A program made the position numbers and the translations under genes. The notes beneath the pieces were generated by a model. It worked only from the letters and a program-made list of their open reading frames with translations, was not told where the DNA came from and made no database searches. This document shows, in pieces, positions 16,145-25,081 of a DNA stretch of 64,000 nucleotides. The DNA comes from Palsa-504 sp963834685 (lineage in GTDB: Bacteria > Actinomycetota > Actinomycetes > Streptosporangiales > Streptosporangiaceae). The stretch lies in NCBI GenBank assembly GCA_963834685.1, contig CAWICW010000013.1, positions 62,001 through 126,000 of the forward strand, given 5' to 3'. Numbering within the stretch: position 1 is the stretch's first letter; the number at the start of each line of letters is the position of its first letter.

Positions 16145-17760
16145 TGAGCGCTAGTCACAATCCGGCCCAGCAGGGCACAGCAGGAGCGGCGGAGCAGCCG
16201 CCCGCGGGCTGGGTCGCCCTGGCCGGCGTCGGCCCGGGCGACGAGGGGCTGCTGACCATCCGCGCGGCCGAGCTGATCGGCCAGGCCGGCCTGGCCGTCG
16301 CGCCCGCGGACCTGGCCCCCATCGCCCGGCGCTACCTGAGCCCGGACGCTGAGCTGGCCGAGGCCGCCGACGGGCCGGCGAACGCCCGGCTGCTGGTGCG
16401 GGCCGCGCAGGACGGGCAGCTCGCGGTCCGGCTGTTCCGCGGCGATCCGCTGCTCCACGGTGCGGCCGCCGAAGCGGCGGCGTGCGCCCAGGCCGGGGTC
16501 AGGTTCGAGATCGTCCCGGGCGTGCCGCTGGCCACCGCGGTGCCCGCCTACGCGGGCATTCCGCTGGCCGGCGACCCCGCCAGCGAGCTGCGGGTGATCC
16601 AGGCCGCGGAGGTCAGCCGGGTGGCCTACAGCCCGGCCACGCTCGTCGTGCTGGGCGCCGACGCGGGCCCGGCCGAGCTGGGCAAGATGCTGGTCGCGGC
16701 GGGCTGGCCGGAAGCCACGCCGTTCGCCATCACCTGGGACGGCACGACCAGCGCGCAGCAGACCGTGGTCTCCACCCTGGGCCGGATCGGGCCCGACCTC
16801 AAGGCGGCCGGGGTGTCCCTGGCCAACACCAGGGGCCCGGCCATCGCCGTGGTCGGGGAGGCAGTGGCGGCGCGCAGCACGCTGTCCTGGTTCGAGACCA
16901 AGCCGCTGTTCGGCTGGCGGGTGCTGGTGCCCCGGACCAAGGAGCAGGCCGCCGTGGTCTCGCAGCGGCTGCGCGAGTACGGCGCCGTGCCCGAGGAGGT
17001 GCCGACCATCGCGGTGGAGCCGCCGCGGACGCCGCAGCAGATGGAGCGCGCGGTCAAGGGGCTGGTCACCGGGCGGTACCAGTGGGTCGCCTTCACCTCG
17101 GTGAACGCGGTGCGCGCGGTCCGCGAGCGGTTCGAGGAGTACGGCCTGGACGCCCGCGCGTTCGCCGGGGTCAAGGTCGCCGCGGTGGGCGAGCAGACCT
17201 CGGCCGCGCTGCTCGACTTCGGCATCCGGCCCGACCTGGCCCCGGAGGAGGACCAGTCGGCCGAGGGCCTGGCCGCGGTCTGGCCGCCGTACGACGACGT
17301 GCTCGACCCGATCAACCGGGTGCTGCTGCCCCGGGCCGACATCGCCACCGAGACGCTGCTGGCCCGGCTGATCGACCTGGGCTGGGAGGCCGAGGACGTC
17401 ACCGCGTACCGGACGGTGCGCGCCGCCCCGCCGCCCGCGCCGGTCCGCGAGGCGATCAAGGGCGGCGGCTTCGACGCGGTGCTGTTCACCTCGTCCTCGA
17501 CGGTCCGGAACCTGGTCGGCATCGCGGGCAAGCCGCACGCGGTCACGGTCATCGGGGTCATCGGGCCGCAGACGGCCAAGACGGCCGCCGAGTTCGGGCT
17601 GCGGGTGGACGTCACCGCGCCCAAGCCGTCGATGACCGCCCTGGTCGACGCGATGGCCGAGTACGGCGCGGCCCTGCGCGCCGCGGCCGAGGAGGCGGGG
17701 GAACCGGTCCGGCGGCCGAGCGAGCGCCGCCGCGGCGCCCGGCGCCGGAGCCTTAGATGA
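16144..17760 (+). CDS. Bifunctional uroporphyrinogen-III C-methyltransferase/synthase
   Basis: The 538-residue fusion starts at GTG 16144. The N-terminal half (about 20-250) is a tetrapyrrole methylase-like domain with VGPGDEGLLTIRAAELI and an SAM-binding LFRGDPLLHG segment. The C-terminal half (about 255-510) is uroporphyrinogen-III synthase with VLVPRTKEQ, AFTSVNAVRAV and VLFTSSSTVRNL. Such fusions are the actinomycete norm in heme operons. The methylase half is divergent, so siroheme/cobalamin branch activity is less certain than the HemD activity needed here. It overlaps hemB by 4 nt. Confidence 0.88.
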   Translation: MSASHNPAQQGTAGAAEQPPAGWVALAGVGPGDEGLLTIRAAELIGQAGLAVAPADLAPIARRYLSPDAELAEAADGPANARLLVRAAQDGQLAVRLFRGDPLLHGAAAEAAACAQAGVRFEIVPGVPLATAVPAYAGIPLAGDPASELRVIQAAEVSRVAYSPATLVVLGADAGPAELGKMLVAAGWPEATPFAITWDGTTSAQQTVVSTLGRIGPDLKAAGVSLANTRGPAIAVVGEAVAARSTLSWFETKPLFGWRVLVPRTKEQAAVVSQRLREYGAVPEEVPTIAVEPPRTPQQMERAVKGLVTGRYQWVAFTSVNAVRAVRERFEEYGLDARAFAGVKVAAVGEQTSAALLDFGIRPDLAPEEDQSAEGLAAVWPPYDDVLDPINRVLLPRADIATETLLARLIDLGWEAEDVTAYRTVRAAPPPAPVREAIKGGGFDAVLFTSSSTVRNLVGIAGKPHAVTVIGVIGPQTAKTAAEFGLRVDVTAPKPSMTALVDAMAEYGAALRAAAEEAGEPVRRPSERRRGARRRSLR

Positions 17761-18743
17761 GCACCGGATTCCCCGTCGTGCGGCCCCGGCGGCTGCGCCG
17801 GACGCCCGCCCTGCGGGCCCTGGTGGCCGAGACCGCGCTGCGCCCGCGCGACCTGGTCCTGCCCGTGTTCATCAAGGAGGGCCTGGCCGAGCCGCAGCCG
17901 ATCGGCTCGATGCCCGGCGTGGTCCAGCACACCCGGGACAGCCTGCGCAAGGCGGCCGCGGAGGCGGCGGGCGCGGGCGTGGGCGGGCTGATCGTGTTCG
18001 GCGTGCCCGCGGCCAAGGACGGCCGCGGCTCGGCGGCCGACGACCCGGCCGGCATCTCCCAGCTGGCCCTGGCCGACCTGCGCGCCGAGGTCGGCGACGA
18101 GTGCGTGATCATGGCCGACCTGTGCCTGTGCGAGTACACCGACCACGGGCACTGCGGGCTGCTCACCCCGGACGGTGACGTGGCCAACGACGCCACCCTG
18201 GACCGCTACGCCGCCGTCGCGGTGGCCCAGGCCGACGCGGGCGCCGACCTGGTCGCGCCGAGCGGGATGATGGACGGCCAGGTGGCGGCGATCAGGGTCG
18301 CGCTGGACGGCGCCGGGCACGGCGACGTGGGCATCTGCGCCTATTCGGCCAAGTACGCGTCCGCCTTCTACGGGCCGTTCCGCGAGGCCGCCGAGGGCGC
18401 GCCGAAGTTCGGCGACCGGGCCAGCCACCAGCAGGATCCGGCCAACGCGCTCGAGGCGCTGCGCGAGGTGGCGCTGGACCTCGACGAGGGCGCCGACCTG
18501 GTGATGGTCAAGCCGGCCCTGGCCTACCTGGACATCATCCGGCGGGTCGCGGAGATCGCGCCGGTGCCGGTCGCGGCCTACCAGGTCAGCGGGGAGTTCG
18601 CGATGGTCGAGGCGGCGGCGGCCAACGGCTGGCTGGACCGGGACCGGGTGATCATGGAGACCCTCACCGCGATCCGCCGCGCGGGGGCCGGGATCATCCT
18701 CACCTACTGGGCGACCGAGGTGGCCCGCCGGCTGGCCGGCTGA
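17757..18743 (+). CDS. hemB: Delta-aminolevulinic acid dehydratase (porphobilinogen synthase)
   Basis: This 328-residue enzyme condenses two aminolevulinates to porphobilinogen. It shows the metal-binding DLCLCEYTDHGHCG, the first Schiff-base lysine in YSAKYASAFYGPFREA and the second in MVKPALAYLDII. The cysteine-containing loop indicates the zinc-type active site. It begins with ATGA overlap and ends the tight hemACDB block. A 227 bp gap with a large inverted repeat follows. Confidence 0.95.
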   Translation: MSTGFPVVRPRRLRRTPALRALVAETALRPRDLVLPVFIKEGLAEPQPIGSMPGVVQHTRDSLRKAAAEAAGAGVGGLIVFGVPAAKDGRGSAADDPAGISQLALADLRAEVGDECVIMADLCLCEYTDHGHCGLLTPDGDVANDATLDRYAAVAVAQADAGADLVAPSGMMDGQVAAIRVALDGAGHGDVGICAYSAKYASAFYGPFREAAEGAPKFGDRASHQQDPANALEALREVALDLDEGADLVMVKPALAYLDIIRRVAEIAPVPVAAYQVSGEFAMVEAAAANGWLDRDRVIMETLTAIRRAGAGIILTYWATEVARRLAG

Positions 18744-18750
18744 CCTGTGA

Positions 18751-18850
18751 GTGTTATTCAGAACCGGTCCGCGAGTACGGGCTTGTCCCGTGCGAGCGGG
18801 CAGGTGCCCGTAAGGTACGGCGAGAACCACAGCGCATCTCTGAATAACAC
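18751..18850. repeat. 100-bp element bounded by a perfect 12-bp inverted repeat
   Basis: GTGTTATTCAGA at 18751-18762 pairs perfectly with TCTGAATAACAC at 18839-18850. Inside are further hairpins such as CGGGC-AGGT-GCCCG. The AT-rich arms stand out in GC-rich surroundings. It begins 8 bp after the hemB stop, so it may be a terminator-like RNA structure or a small palindromic insertion. The downstream stretch to 18970 is AT-rich and looks like the promoter of the next gene. Confidence 0.6.
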
Positions 18851-18970
18851 GAACTCCTTCAGTGGCACTGTGTTTAAAACGTGACCGTATCGGGCAGACC
18901 AAGTCGTTCATTTATACCGAACGGACCGTGGTTCATGCCCTACGATAGGTAACCAACGTAAACCGGGGAA

Positions 18971-19654
18971 ATGGCAGGGTCTATGGTCGACGTGGTACGG
19001 CGCCGCAGCGAACGGGGCCGCGGCCGGGCGGCGGAACGTCATCAGCCGCTCGGGATCGTGGCGGCGCACTACGCGTCCATGGGCTGGCCGGTGTGCCTGG
19101 GCGCCCATCCCTACCGCGCCACCCGCGGGTCGATCGAGCCGGGCCGCGCCTGCTCGTGTGACCGGGTGGGCTGCCCGGCGCCCGGCGCGCACCCGGTATC
19201 CCCCGCCTGGCAGACGCAGGCCACGGTGGACACCAACGTGATCGCAAGCTGGTGGGAAGCCCGGCCGGAGGCGAACGTCATACTCGTCACCGGCCGGGTT
19301 TTTGATGTGCTGGACGTGCCGGCCGCGGCCGGCACGGCCGCGCTGGCCCGGATGGAGGCGGTCGGCATCGCGGTCGGCCCGGTGTCCGGCCTCGGCCAGG
19401 ACCGGATGCTGTTCTACGTGGTGACCAGGGGCTCCCCGGCCGACGAAGACGAGTGGTGGTCGTCCGGGCTGGACTGCGAGCCGGAAAACTTCAGCCCGGG
19501 CCTGCGCTGGCACTGCCGCGACAGCTACGTGCTCGCCCCGCCGTCGGTCTGCGCCGCGGGCCTGTCCGCGCGCTGGCTTCGCTCGCCGCGGGAGCATCCG
19601 CTGCCCGACGCGCTGCGGCTGCTCGAGTACCTGGTCGACGCCTGCGAGGCCTGA
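18971..19654 (+). CDS. Prim-pol-like (bifunctional DNA primase/polymerase domain) protein
   Basis: The 227-residue protein resembles stand-alone primase/polymerase N-terminal domains seen as conserved actinomycete neighbours of hemB/hemL. It opens with AAHYASMGWPVCLGAHP, then a cysteine cluster (CSCDRVGCPAPGAHP), then WWEARPEANVILVTG and FDVLDVP where DxD-type catalytic acids are expected. The acidic catalytic pair is weak (LDVP), so polymerase activity is doubtful. It may be a repurposed fold. It ends 3 bp before hemL, indicating one transcript. Confidence 0.65.
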   Translation: MAGSMVDVVRRRSERGRGRAAERHQPLGIVAAHYASMGWPVCLGAHPYRATRGSIEPGRACSCDRVGCPAPGAHPVSPAWQTQATVDTNVIASWWEARPEANVILVTGRVFDVLDVPAAAGTAALARMEAVGIAVGPVSGLGQDRMLFYVVTRGSPADEDEWWSSGLDCEPENFSPGLRWHCRDSYVLAPPSVCAAGLSARWLRSPREHPLPDALRLLEYLVDACEA

Positions 19655-19656
19655 TC

Positions 19657-21018
19657 GTGGCCGGCTCTGCTGATCCGGGGGGACGACCCCCCTGGACCCC
19701 CCGCAGGAGCGAGAAGCTGTTCGCCCGTGCGCGCGAGGTGACCCCGGGCGGGGTGAACTCCCCGGTCCGCGCGTTCGGCGCGGTCGGCGGCGTGCCCCGG
19801 TTCATGGTCCGCGGGTCGGGGCCCTACCTGACCGACGTGGACGGGCGCGAGTACGTCGACCTGGTGTGCTCCTGGGGACCGATGATCCTCGGGCACGCGC
19901 ACCCGTCGGTCATCTCCGCCGTCTCCGCGGCCCTGGCCGACGGCACCTCGTTCGGGGCCGTCACGCCGGGCGAGGTCGAGCTGGCCGAGGAGATCGTGGC
20001 CCGGACCCCGGTGGAGCAGGTCCGCCTGGTCAACTCCGGGACCGAGGCCACCATGTCCGCGGTCCGGCTGGCCCGCGGATTCACCGGGCGCTCGGTGGTG
20101 GTCAAGTTCGCCGGGTGCTACCACGGGCACGTGGACGCGCTGCTGGCCGCGGCGGGCTCCGGGGTGGCCACGTTCGGGCTGCCCGACTCGCCCGGCGTCA
20201 CCGGCGCGGCGGCCGCCGACACCATCGTGCTGCCCTACAACGACGCCAGCGCGGTGTCGGCGGTGTTCGCCGCGCGCAAAGAGGAAATCGCGTGCGTGAT
20301 CACCGAGGCCTGCCCGGCGAACATGGGGGTGGTGCCGCCCGCGCCCGGGTTCAACGCCCTGCTCGCCTCGCTGTGCCGGTCGGCCGGGGCCGTGCTGATC
20401 ATGGATGAGGTGCTGACCGGGTTCCGGGTGTCACCGTCCGGCTGGTACGGGCTCGACGGCGTGCCCGGCGACCTGGTCACGTTCGGCAAGGTGATGGGCG
20501 GCGGCCTGCCGGCCGCGGCGTTCGGCGGCGGGGCCCGAATAATGTCTCACCTCGCGCCGGCCGGCCCGGTCTACCAGGCGGGCACGCTGTCCGGTAACCC
20601 GCTCGCGGTCGCGGCCGGGCTGGCCACCCTGCGCGCCTGCACCCCGGACGTGTACGCCCGGGTCGACGCCTCCGCCGCCGCGGTGGCCGAGCTGGCCGCC
20701 TCGGCGCTGACCGCCGCCGGCGTCCCGTTCTGGCTGTCCGCGGCGGGCAGCCTGTTCTCGGTGTTCCTCGGCCGCACCGAGCCGGTGCGGTCCTTCGCCG
20801 ACGCCAAGGCCCAGTCGCCCGCCGCGTACGCCGCGTTCTTCCACGCCATGCTCGACGGCGGCGTCTACCTGCCGCCGTCCCCCTACGAGGCCTGGTTCCT
20901 GTCCGCGGCCCACGACGAAGCCGCCTTGTCCCGCATCGCGGCCGCGCTCCCCGCGGCCGCCCGGGCCGCGGCGGCCGCCCTGGCCGGCCGCCCCGTTAAA
21001 AGCCTGAGCACTGGGTAA
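19657..21018 (+). CDS. hemL: Glutamate-1-semialdehyde 2,1-aminomutase
   Basis: The protein has 453 residues from GTG 19657, directly after the primase-like gene. The motifs are those of HemL: REVTPGGVNSPVRAF at the start, VNSGTEATMSAVRLAR, the PLP aspartate region LIMDEVLTGFR, and the PLP lysine in TFGKVMGGGLP. It turns the HemA product into 5-aminolevulinate for HemB, completing the C5 pathway in this window. The stop lies just before a phosphatase gene. Confidence 0.95.
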   Translation: MAGSADPGGRPPWTPRRSEKLFARAREVTPGGVNSPVRAFGAVGGVPRFMVRGSGPYLTDVDGREYVDLVCSWGPMILGHAHPSVISAVSAALADGTSFGAVTPGEVELAEEIVARTPVEQVRLVNSGTEATMSAVRLARGFTGRSVVVKFAGCYHGHVDALLAAAGSGVATFGLPDSPGVTGAAAADTIVLPYNDASAVSAVFAARKEEIACVITEACPANMGVVPPAPGFNALLASLCRSAGAVLIMDEVLTGFRVSPSGWYGLDGVPGDLVTFGKVMGGGLPAAAFGGGARIMSHLAPAGPVYQAGTLSGNPLAVAAGLATLRACTPDVYARVDASAAAVAELAASALTAAGVPFWLSAAGSLFSVFLGRTEPVRSFADAKAQSPAAYAAFFHAMLDGGVYLPPSPYEAWFLSAAHDEAALSRIAAALPAAARAAAAALAGRPVKSLSTG

Positions 21019-21030
21019 GCTGACCGGGCT

Positions 21031-21666
21031 ATGTCCGACACGACCGTCGTCCACCTGCTCAGGCACGGTGAGGTGGACAACCCCCGCGGCATCATGTACG
21101 GGCGCCTGCCCGGCTACCACCTGTCCGCGAACGGGCGCCTGATGGCGGAGGCCGCCGCCGGCTACTTCGCCGAACGCGCCGTGGTGGCCCTGTACAGCTC
21201 CCCGCTCGAGCGCGCCCAGGAAACCGCGCGCCCGGTCGCCGAACGGCTCGGCCTGCCGATCGTGACCGACGACCGGCTGATCGAGTCGTGGAACCACTTC
21301 GAGGGCCTGAAGTTCGCCGTGGGCGACGGGGCGCTGCGCCAGCCCGCCCACTGGCGGCGCCTGGTCAACCCGTTCCGGCCGTCCTGGGGCGAACCGTATC
21401 GCGACGTCGCGGCCCGGATGCTGGCCGCGATGGAAACCGCGCGGGAAGCGGCCGCGGGCCGCGAGGCGGTGTGCGTGACCCACCAGTTGCCGATCTGGGT
21501 GGCCCGGCGCGCGGCCGAAGGCCGGCGGCTGTGGCACAACCCGGCCATGCGGGAGTGCGCGCTCGGCAGCGTGACCAGCTTCACCTACTCCGGTGACCGC
21601 CTGGCGGGCGTGGCCTACACCGTGCCGGCCCGGCGTCAGGTGACCCAGGACGATGCGGCACAATAG
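21031..21666 (+). CDS. Histidine phosphatase family protein
   Basis: This 211-residue protein of the phosphoglycerate mutase-like superfamily has the phospho-histidine motif LLRHGEVDNPRG at residues 8-19, a YSSPLERAQETA segment and CVTHQLPIW near residue 150 with the second catalytic histidine. The substrate cannot be read from sequence. It sits between hemL and the cytochrome c maturation genes, the usual actinomycete order. Confidence 0.8.
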   Translation: MSDTTVVHLLRHGEVDNPRGIMYGRLPGYHLSANGRLMAEAAAGYFAERAVVALYSSPLERAQETARPVAERLGLPIVTDDRLIESWNHFEGLKFAVGDGALRQPAHWRRLVNPFRPSWGEPYRDVAARMLAAMETAREAAAGREAVCVTHQLPIWVARRAAEGRRLWHNPAMRECALGSVTSFTYSGDRLAGVAYTVPARRQVTQDDAAQ

Positions 21667-21696
21667 GGCAGTACTACCCCCTGTAGGAGATCGCCC

Positions 21697-22302
21697 GTGT
21701 TGAAGTCCCGGCGCCGCCTGATCGCCTTGGCGGCGACCGTCTGCGCCGGGGCGGCGTTGGCCGTGGTGCTGCTCACCGGGTGGGCCAGCGGCGGGAACAG
21801 CGGGGTGACCGACGTCGCGGGCAGCACCAGCGCCGTGCTCTACTCGGCCGGGCACCGTCCCATGGCACCGGATTTCACCGCCACCACGCTGACCGGCGCA
21901 CCGCTGGATTTCTCCTCCTACCGCGGCCAGGTCGTGGTGCTCAACTTCTGGGGGTCGTGGTGCGCGCCGTGCCGCGAGGAGGCCCCGGTCCTGGCCGTGA
22001 CCGCCCAGCAGTACCGGCCGGACGGCGTGGCCTTCCTCGGCGTGGACGTGCGCGACAACACGGCCAGCGCGCTGGCCTTCACCCGCGACTTCGGCATCAC
22101 CTACCCGAGCGTCAATGATTCGGGGTCGGTGATCACGCTCGATTTCACGGGTGTGGTACCGATCGCCGGGACCCCCACTACGCTGGTGATCGACCGGACC
22201 GGGCACATCGCGGGAGCGGTGTTCGGCACGGTGACCCACCAGGAACTGACCGACATCCTGGCCCAGGTCACCGGGAAGACGGCGGGGACGGTGGCGGGCT
22301 GA
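21697..22302 (+). CDS. TlpA/ResA-like thiol-disulfide oxidoreductase
   Basis: The 201-residue protein starts at GTG 21697 after TAGGAGA. An N-terminal membrane anchor (LIALAATVCAGAALAVVLL) precedes an extracytoplasmic thioredoxin fold with WGSWCAPCREE. The CxxC and the later cis-proline in GTPTTLVID are present. ResA-type proteins reduce the heme-binding cysteines of apocytochrome c outside the membrane. It overlaps resB by one base (TGATG). Confidence 0.85.
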   Translation: MLKSRRRLIALAATVCAGAALAVVLLTGWASGGNSGVTDVAGSTSAVLYSAGHRPMAPDFTATTLTGAPLDFSSYRGQVVVLNFWGSWCAPCREEAPVLAVTAQQYRPDGVAFLGVDVRDNTASALAFTRDFGITYPSVNDSGSVITLDFTGVVPIAGTPTTLVIDRTGHIAGAVFGTVTHQELTDILAQVTGKTAGTVAG

Positions 22303-23963
22303 TGACCGATGTGCGGGCGCCGGAGGCGGACCCGTTCGAGTCGGCGGCCGAGCCGGACGAGCGCGGGACCCGGAACCGGGACCCCGCGAGCGGCACGTTC
22401 GGGCTCGCGGACTGGCTCAAGTGGGGCTGGCGGCAGCTCACCTCGATGCGGATCGCGCTGGTCCTGCTCTTCCTGCTCGCCCTGGGCAGCGTGCCGGGAT
22501 CCATGCTGCCGCAGGAGGGCACGGACCCGGCCGGCGTGCAGCAGTACTACACATCGCACCCGGCACTCGCGCCGCTGCTGAACCACCTCGGGCTGTTCAA
22601 CGTCTTCGCCGCGCCCTGGTTCGCCGCCATCTACCTGCTGCTGTTCGCCTCCCTGGTGGGCTGCGTGGTACCCCGGACGTTCCGGCTGGCCGGCTCGGCC
22701 CGGACGCTCCCGCCGCGGGCGCCACGCCACCTGACCCGGCTGCCGCGATCGGCCGAGTACCCCGCCGCGCTGGCCCCGGCCCAGGCCGTGGAGGTGGCCG
22801 CCGCCGTCCTGGCCGGCCACGGCTTCCGGCTGCGCAGGCCCGCCGATGACGGCGAGCACTGGGTGTCGGCCGAGAAGGGCTACCTGCGCGAGGCGGGCAA
22901 CCTGCTGTTCCACCTGGCGCTGCTCGGGGTGCTGGTCTCGGTCGCGCTGGGCGGGCTGTTCGGCTACAAGGCCGACCGGCTGCTGGTGCAGGGGACCACG
23001 TTCGCCGACACCCAGAGCGCGCTGGACGAGTTCTACCCCGGCCGGCTCGTCACCGCCGCCGACCTCGGCCCGTTCACGATCACGCTGAACCGGTTCGACG
23101 CCAGCTACATCACCTCCGGCGCCCAGCGCGGCCAGCCGGTCTCGTTCGACGCGCGGATCAGCTACACCGCGCACCCCGGCGGGCCGGCGCTCACCGACAA
23201 CCTGGCGGTCAACCGCCCGCTGTCGGTCGACGGGGCCAAGGTGTACCTGATCGGGCACGGGTACGCCCCGGTGTTCAAGGTGACCGATGCGCGCGGCCAG
23301 GTGGTCTATGACCAGGCCACGCCGTTCATCTCGAGCGGCACGGGCAACTTCCTGTCCCAGGGCGTGGTGAAGGTGTCCGGCGCGCAGCCCGAGCAGCTCG
23401 GCTTCACCGGCGTCTTCGTGCCGACCGCCGTCGAGGTCGGCGGCGTCCTGGAGTCGGCGTTCCCGGCCGCCGACAACCCGGTGGTGAGCCTGATCGCCTA
23501 CGCCGGGAACCTCGGCCTGAACGACGGCATCCCGCAGTCGGTGTACCAGATGGACACGGCCGGGATGCAGCGGCTGACCTCCGCTCCGCAGCTGCTGCTG
23601 CCGGGCCAGTCGCTGAAGCTGCCGGACGGCCAGGGCACGATCGCGTTCACCGGATACGTCCCGTGGGTGAGCCTGGCCATCACCCACGACCCCGGCCAGC
23701 TGCCCGCCCTGATCTGTGCCATCGCCGCCCTGGGCGGCCTGCTGCTCTCGTTCATGGTGCGGCGCAGGCGAGTCTTCGTCCGGGCCCGCGCGAGCGGCCC
23801 GGCCAATGGAGTGCCCAATGGAGCGCAGAGTACGGTGCAGATAGGCGGCCTGGCCCGGACCGACGCCAGCGGCGGTTTCGAGGCCGAGTTCGCATCGCTG
23901 GCCGCCGAGCTGAGATCGGCGCACGATCAAGCGGCGGCCAACCGTCAACCCGAGGGAGAGTGA
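22302..23963 (+). CDS. resB: ResB-like cytochrome c biogenesis protein
   Basis: The 553-residue membrane protein has helices near residues 50-70 (IALVLLFLLALG), 110-130 (IYLLLFASLVGCVV), 205-225 (LLFHLALLGVLVSVAL) and a late helix (ALICAIAALGGLLLSF). The large loop between the last two faces outside. With CcsB it forms the system II complex that moves and attaches heme to cytochromes c. Normally a CcdA gene lies between the TlpA gene and resB; none is present here. Confidence 0.85.
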   Translation: MTDVRAPEADPFESAAEPDERGTRNRDPASGTFGLADWLKWGWRQLTSMRIALVLLFLLALGSVPGSMLPQEGTDPAGVQQYYTSHPALAPLLNHLGLFNVFAAPWFAAIYLLLFASLVGCVVPRTFRLAGSARTLPPRAPRHLTRLPRSAEYPAALAPAQAVEVAAAVLAGHGFRLRRPADDGEHWVSAEKGYLREAGNLLFHLALLGVLVSVALGGLFGYKADRLLVQGTTFADTQSALDEFYPGRLVTAADLGPFTITLNRFDASYITSGAQRGQPVSFDARISYTAHPGGPALTDNLAVNRPLSVDGAKVYLIGHGYAPVFKVTDARGQVVYDQATPFISSGTGNFLSQGVVKVSGAQPEQLGFTGVFVPTAVEVGGVLESAFPAADNPVVSLIAYAGNLGLNDGIPQSVYQMDTAGMQRLTSAPQLLLPGQSLKLPDGQGTIAFTGYVPWVSLAITHDPGQLPALICAIAALGGLLLSFMVRRRRVFVRARASGPANGVPNGAQSTVQIGGLARTDASGGFEAEFASLAAELRSAHDQAAANRQPEGE

Positions 23964-23968
23964 GGGGC

Positions 23969-25081
23969 ATGCCGGTCAACCTTGCCCTAGGTCACGTCAG
24001 CAACGACTTCCTGATCGCGGCGCTGGTCATCTACTCCCTCTCGGTGGTCGCGTTCGCCGGCGACTTCGCCTTCGGACGGCCCCGGCGAGCCGCCTCGGCG
24101 GCTCGCGGGCAGCAGGCCCAGGAGCGGGCGGCCGCCCTGGCCACCGTGGGCGCGGCCGGCGCGGCCTCAGCCGGCGCGGTCCCAGCCAGCCCAGCCTCAG
24201 CCGCCCCGGCGTCCGCCGGGGCGGACCGGCCCGGCGGTCCGGCCGCGGGCGGTCCGGCCGCCGTCCCGGACTCGATGCCCGAGGTGGAGCTGCCCCCGCT
24301 GCGCGCGATCGGCCAGGCCGGCCGCTGGGTGCAGGCGGCCCTGGCGCTCAGCGCGGTCGGCGTCGCCGCGCACATCGTCGCCGTGGTGACCAGGGGACTG
24401 GCCGTGCACCGCGCGCCCTGGGGCAACATGTACGAGTTCGTCACGGCGCTGACCTGCGTCGCCGCCATCTTCTTCCTGTTCGTCATGATCCGGTACCGGG
24501 CCTGGGCGCTCGGCGTGTTCGTGATGGGCGCCGTGGTGGTGGCCCTGGGGCTGGCCGAGACGCTGATCTACACCGCCGCCGGGCAGCTGGTTCCCGCCCT
24601 GCAGTCCTACTGGCTGGATATCCACGTCACCGCGATGACGCTGGCCACCGGCATCTTCTTCGTCGCGGCCGTGCTGGGCGTGGTCTACCTGGCGGCCGAC
24701 CGGTACGCCAAGCGGGTCGCGGCCGGCCGGGCCGAGCCCGGCAACGGGATCATGCGCCGGCTGCCCAGCATCGAGCAGATCGACCGGCTCACCTACCGGA
24801 CCGTCATGTTCGGGTTCCCGGTCTGGACCTTCGGCGTCATCGCGGGCGCGATCTGGGCCGATCAGGCCTGGGGCCGGTACTGGGGCTGGGACCCGGTGGA
24901 GACCTGGGCCTTCATCACCTGGGTGCTCTACGCCGCGTTCCTGCACGCGCGGGCCACGGCCGGCTGGCGCGGGCGGCGGGCGCACTACATCCAGCTGCTC
25001 GGCTTCACCAGCTTGATGTTCAACATCCTGGTCGTGCAGGTCTTCATCGCCGGCCTGCACTCCTACGCGGGAGTAAGCTGA
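23969..25081 (+). CDS. ccsB: CcsB/CcsA cytochrome c assembly protein
   Basis: The 370-residue multi-pass protein starts at ATG 23969, 5 bp after resB. After an Ala/Pro-rich segment (about residues 35-100), several helices lead to the heme-handling motif WGRYWGWDPVETWAF near residue 305. Histidines in VHRAPWGNMYEF and in the later FLHARATAGWRG region are the expected heme ligands. It partners ResB in system II cytochrome c synthesis. The 3' end overlaps a convergent gene by 38 bp. Confidence 0.9.
   Translation: MPVNLALGHVSNDFLIAALVIYSLSVVAFAGDFAFGRPRRAASAARGQQAQERAAALATVGAAGAASAGAVPASPASAAPASAGADRPGGPAAGGPAAVPDSMPEVELPPLRAIGQAGRWVQAALALSAVGVAAHIVAVVTRGLAVHRAPWGNMYEFVTALTCVAAIFFLFVMIRYRAWALGVFVMGAVVVALGLAETLIYTAAGQLVPALQSYWLDIHVTAMTLATGIFFVAAVLGVVYLAADRYAKRVAAGRAEPGNGIMRRLPSIEQIDRLTYRTVMFGFPVWTFGVIAGAIWADQAWGRYWGWDPVETWAFITWVLYAAFLHARATAGWRGRRAHYIQLLGFTSLMFNILVVQVFIAGLHSYAGVS

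Noticed and set aside
15070..17538. Long antisense open frame (822 codons) over hemC and cobA/hemD
   Set aside because: It is a shadow of GC-rich codon bias; its translation is low-complexity Arg/Gly/Pro and matches no family.
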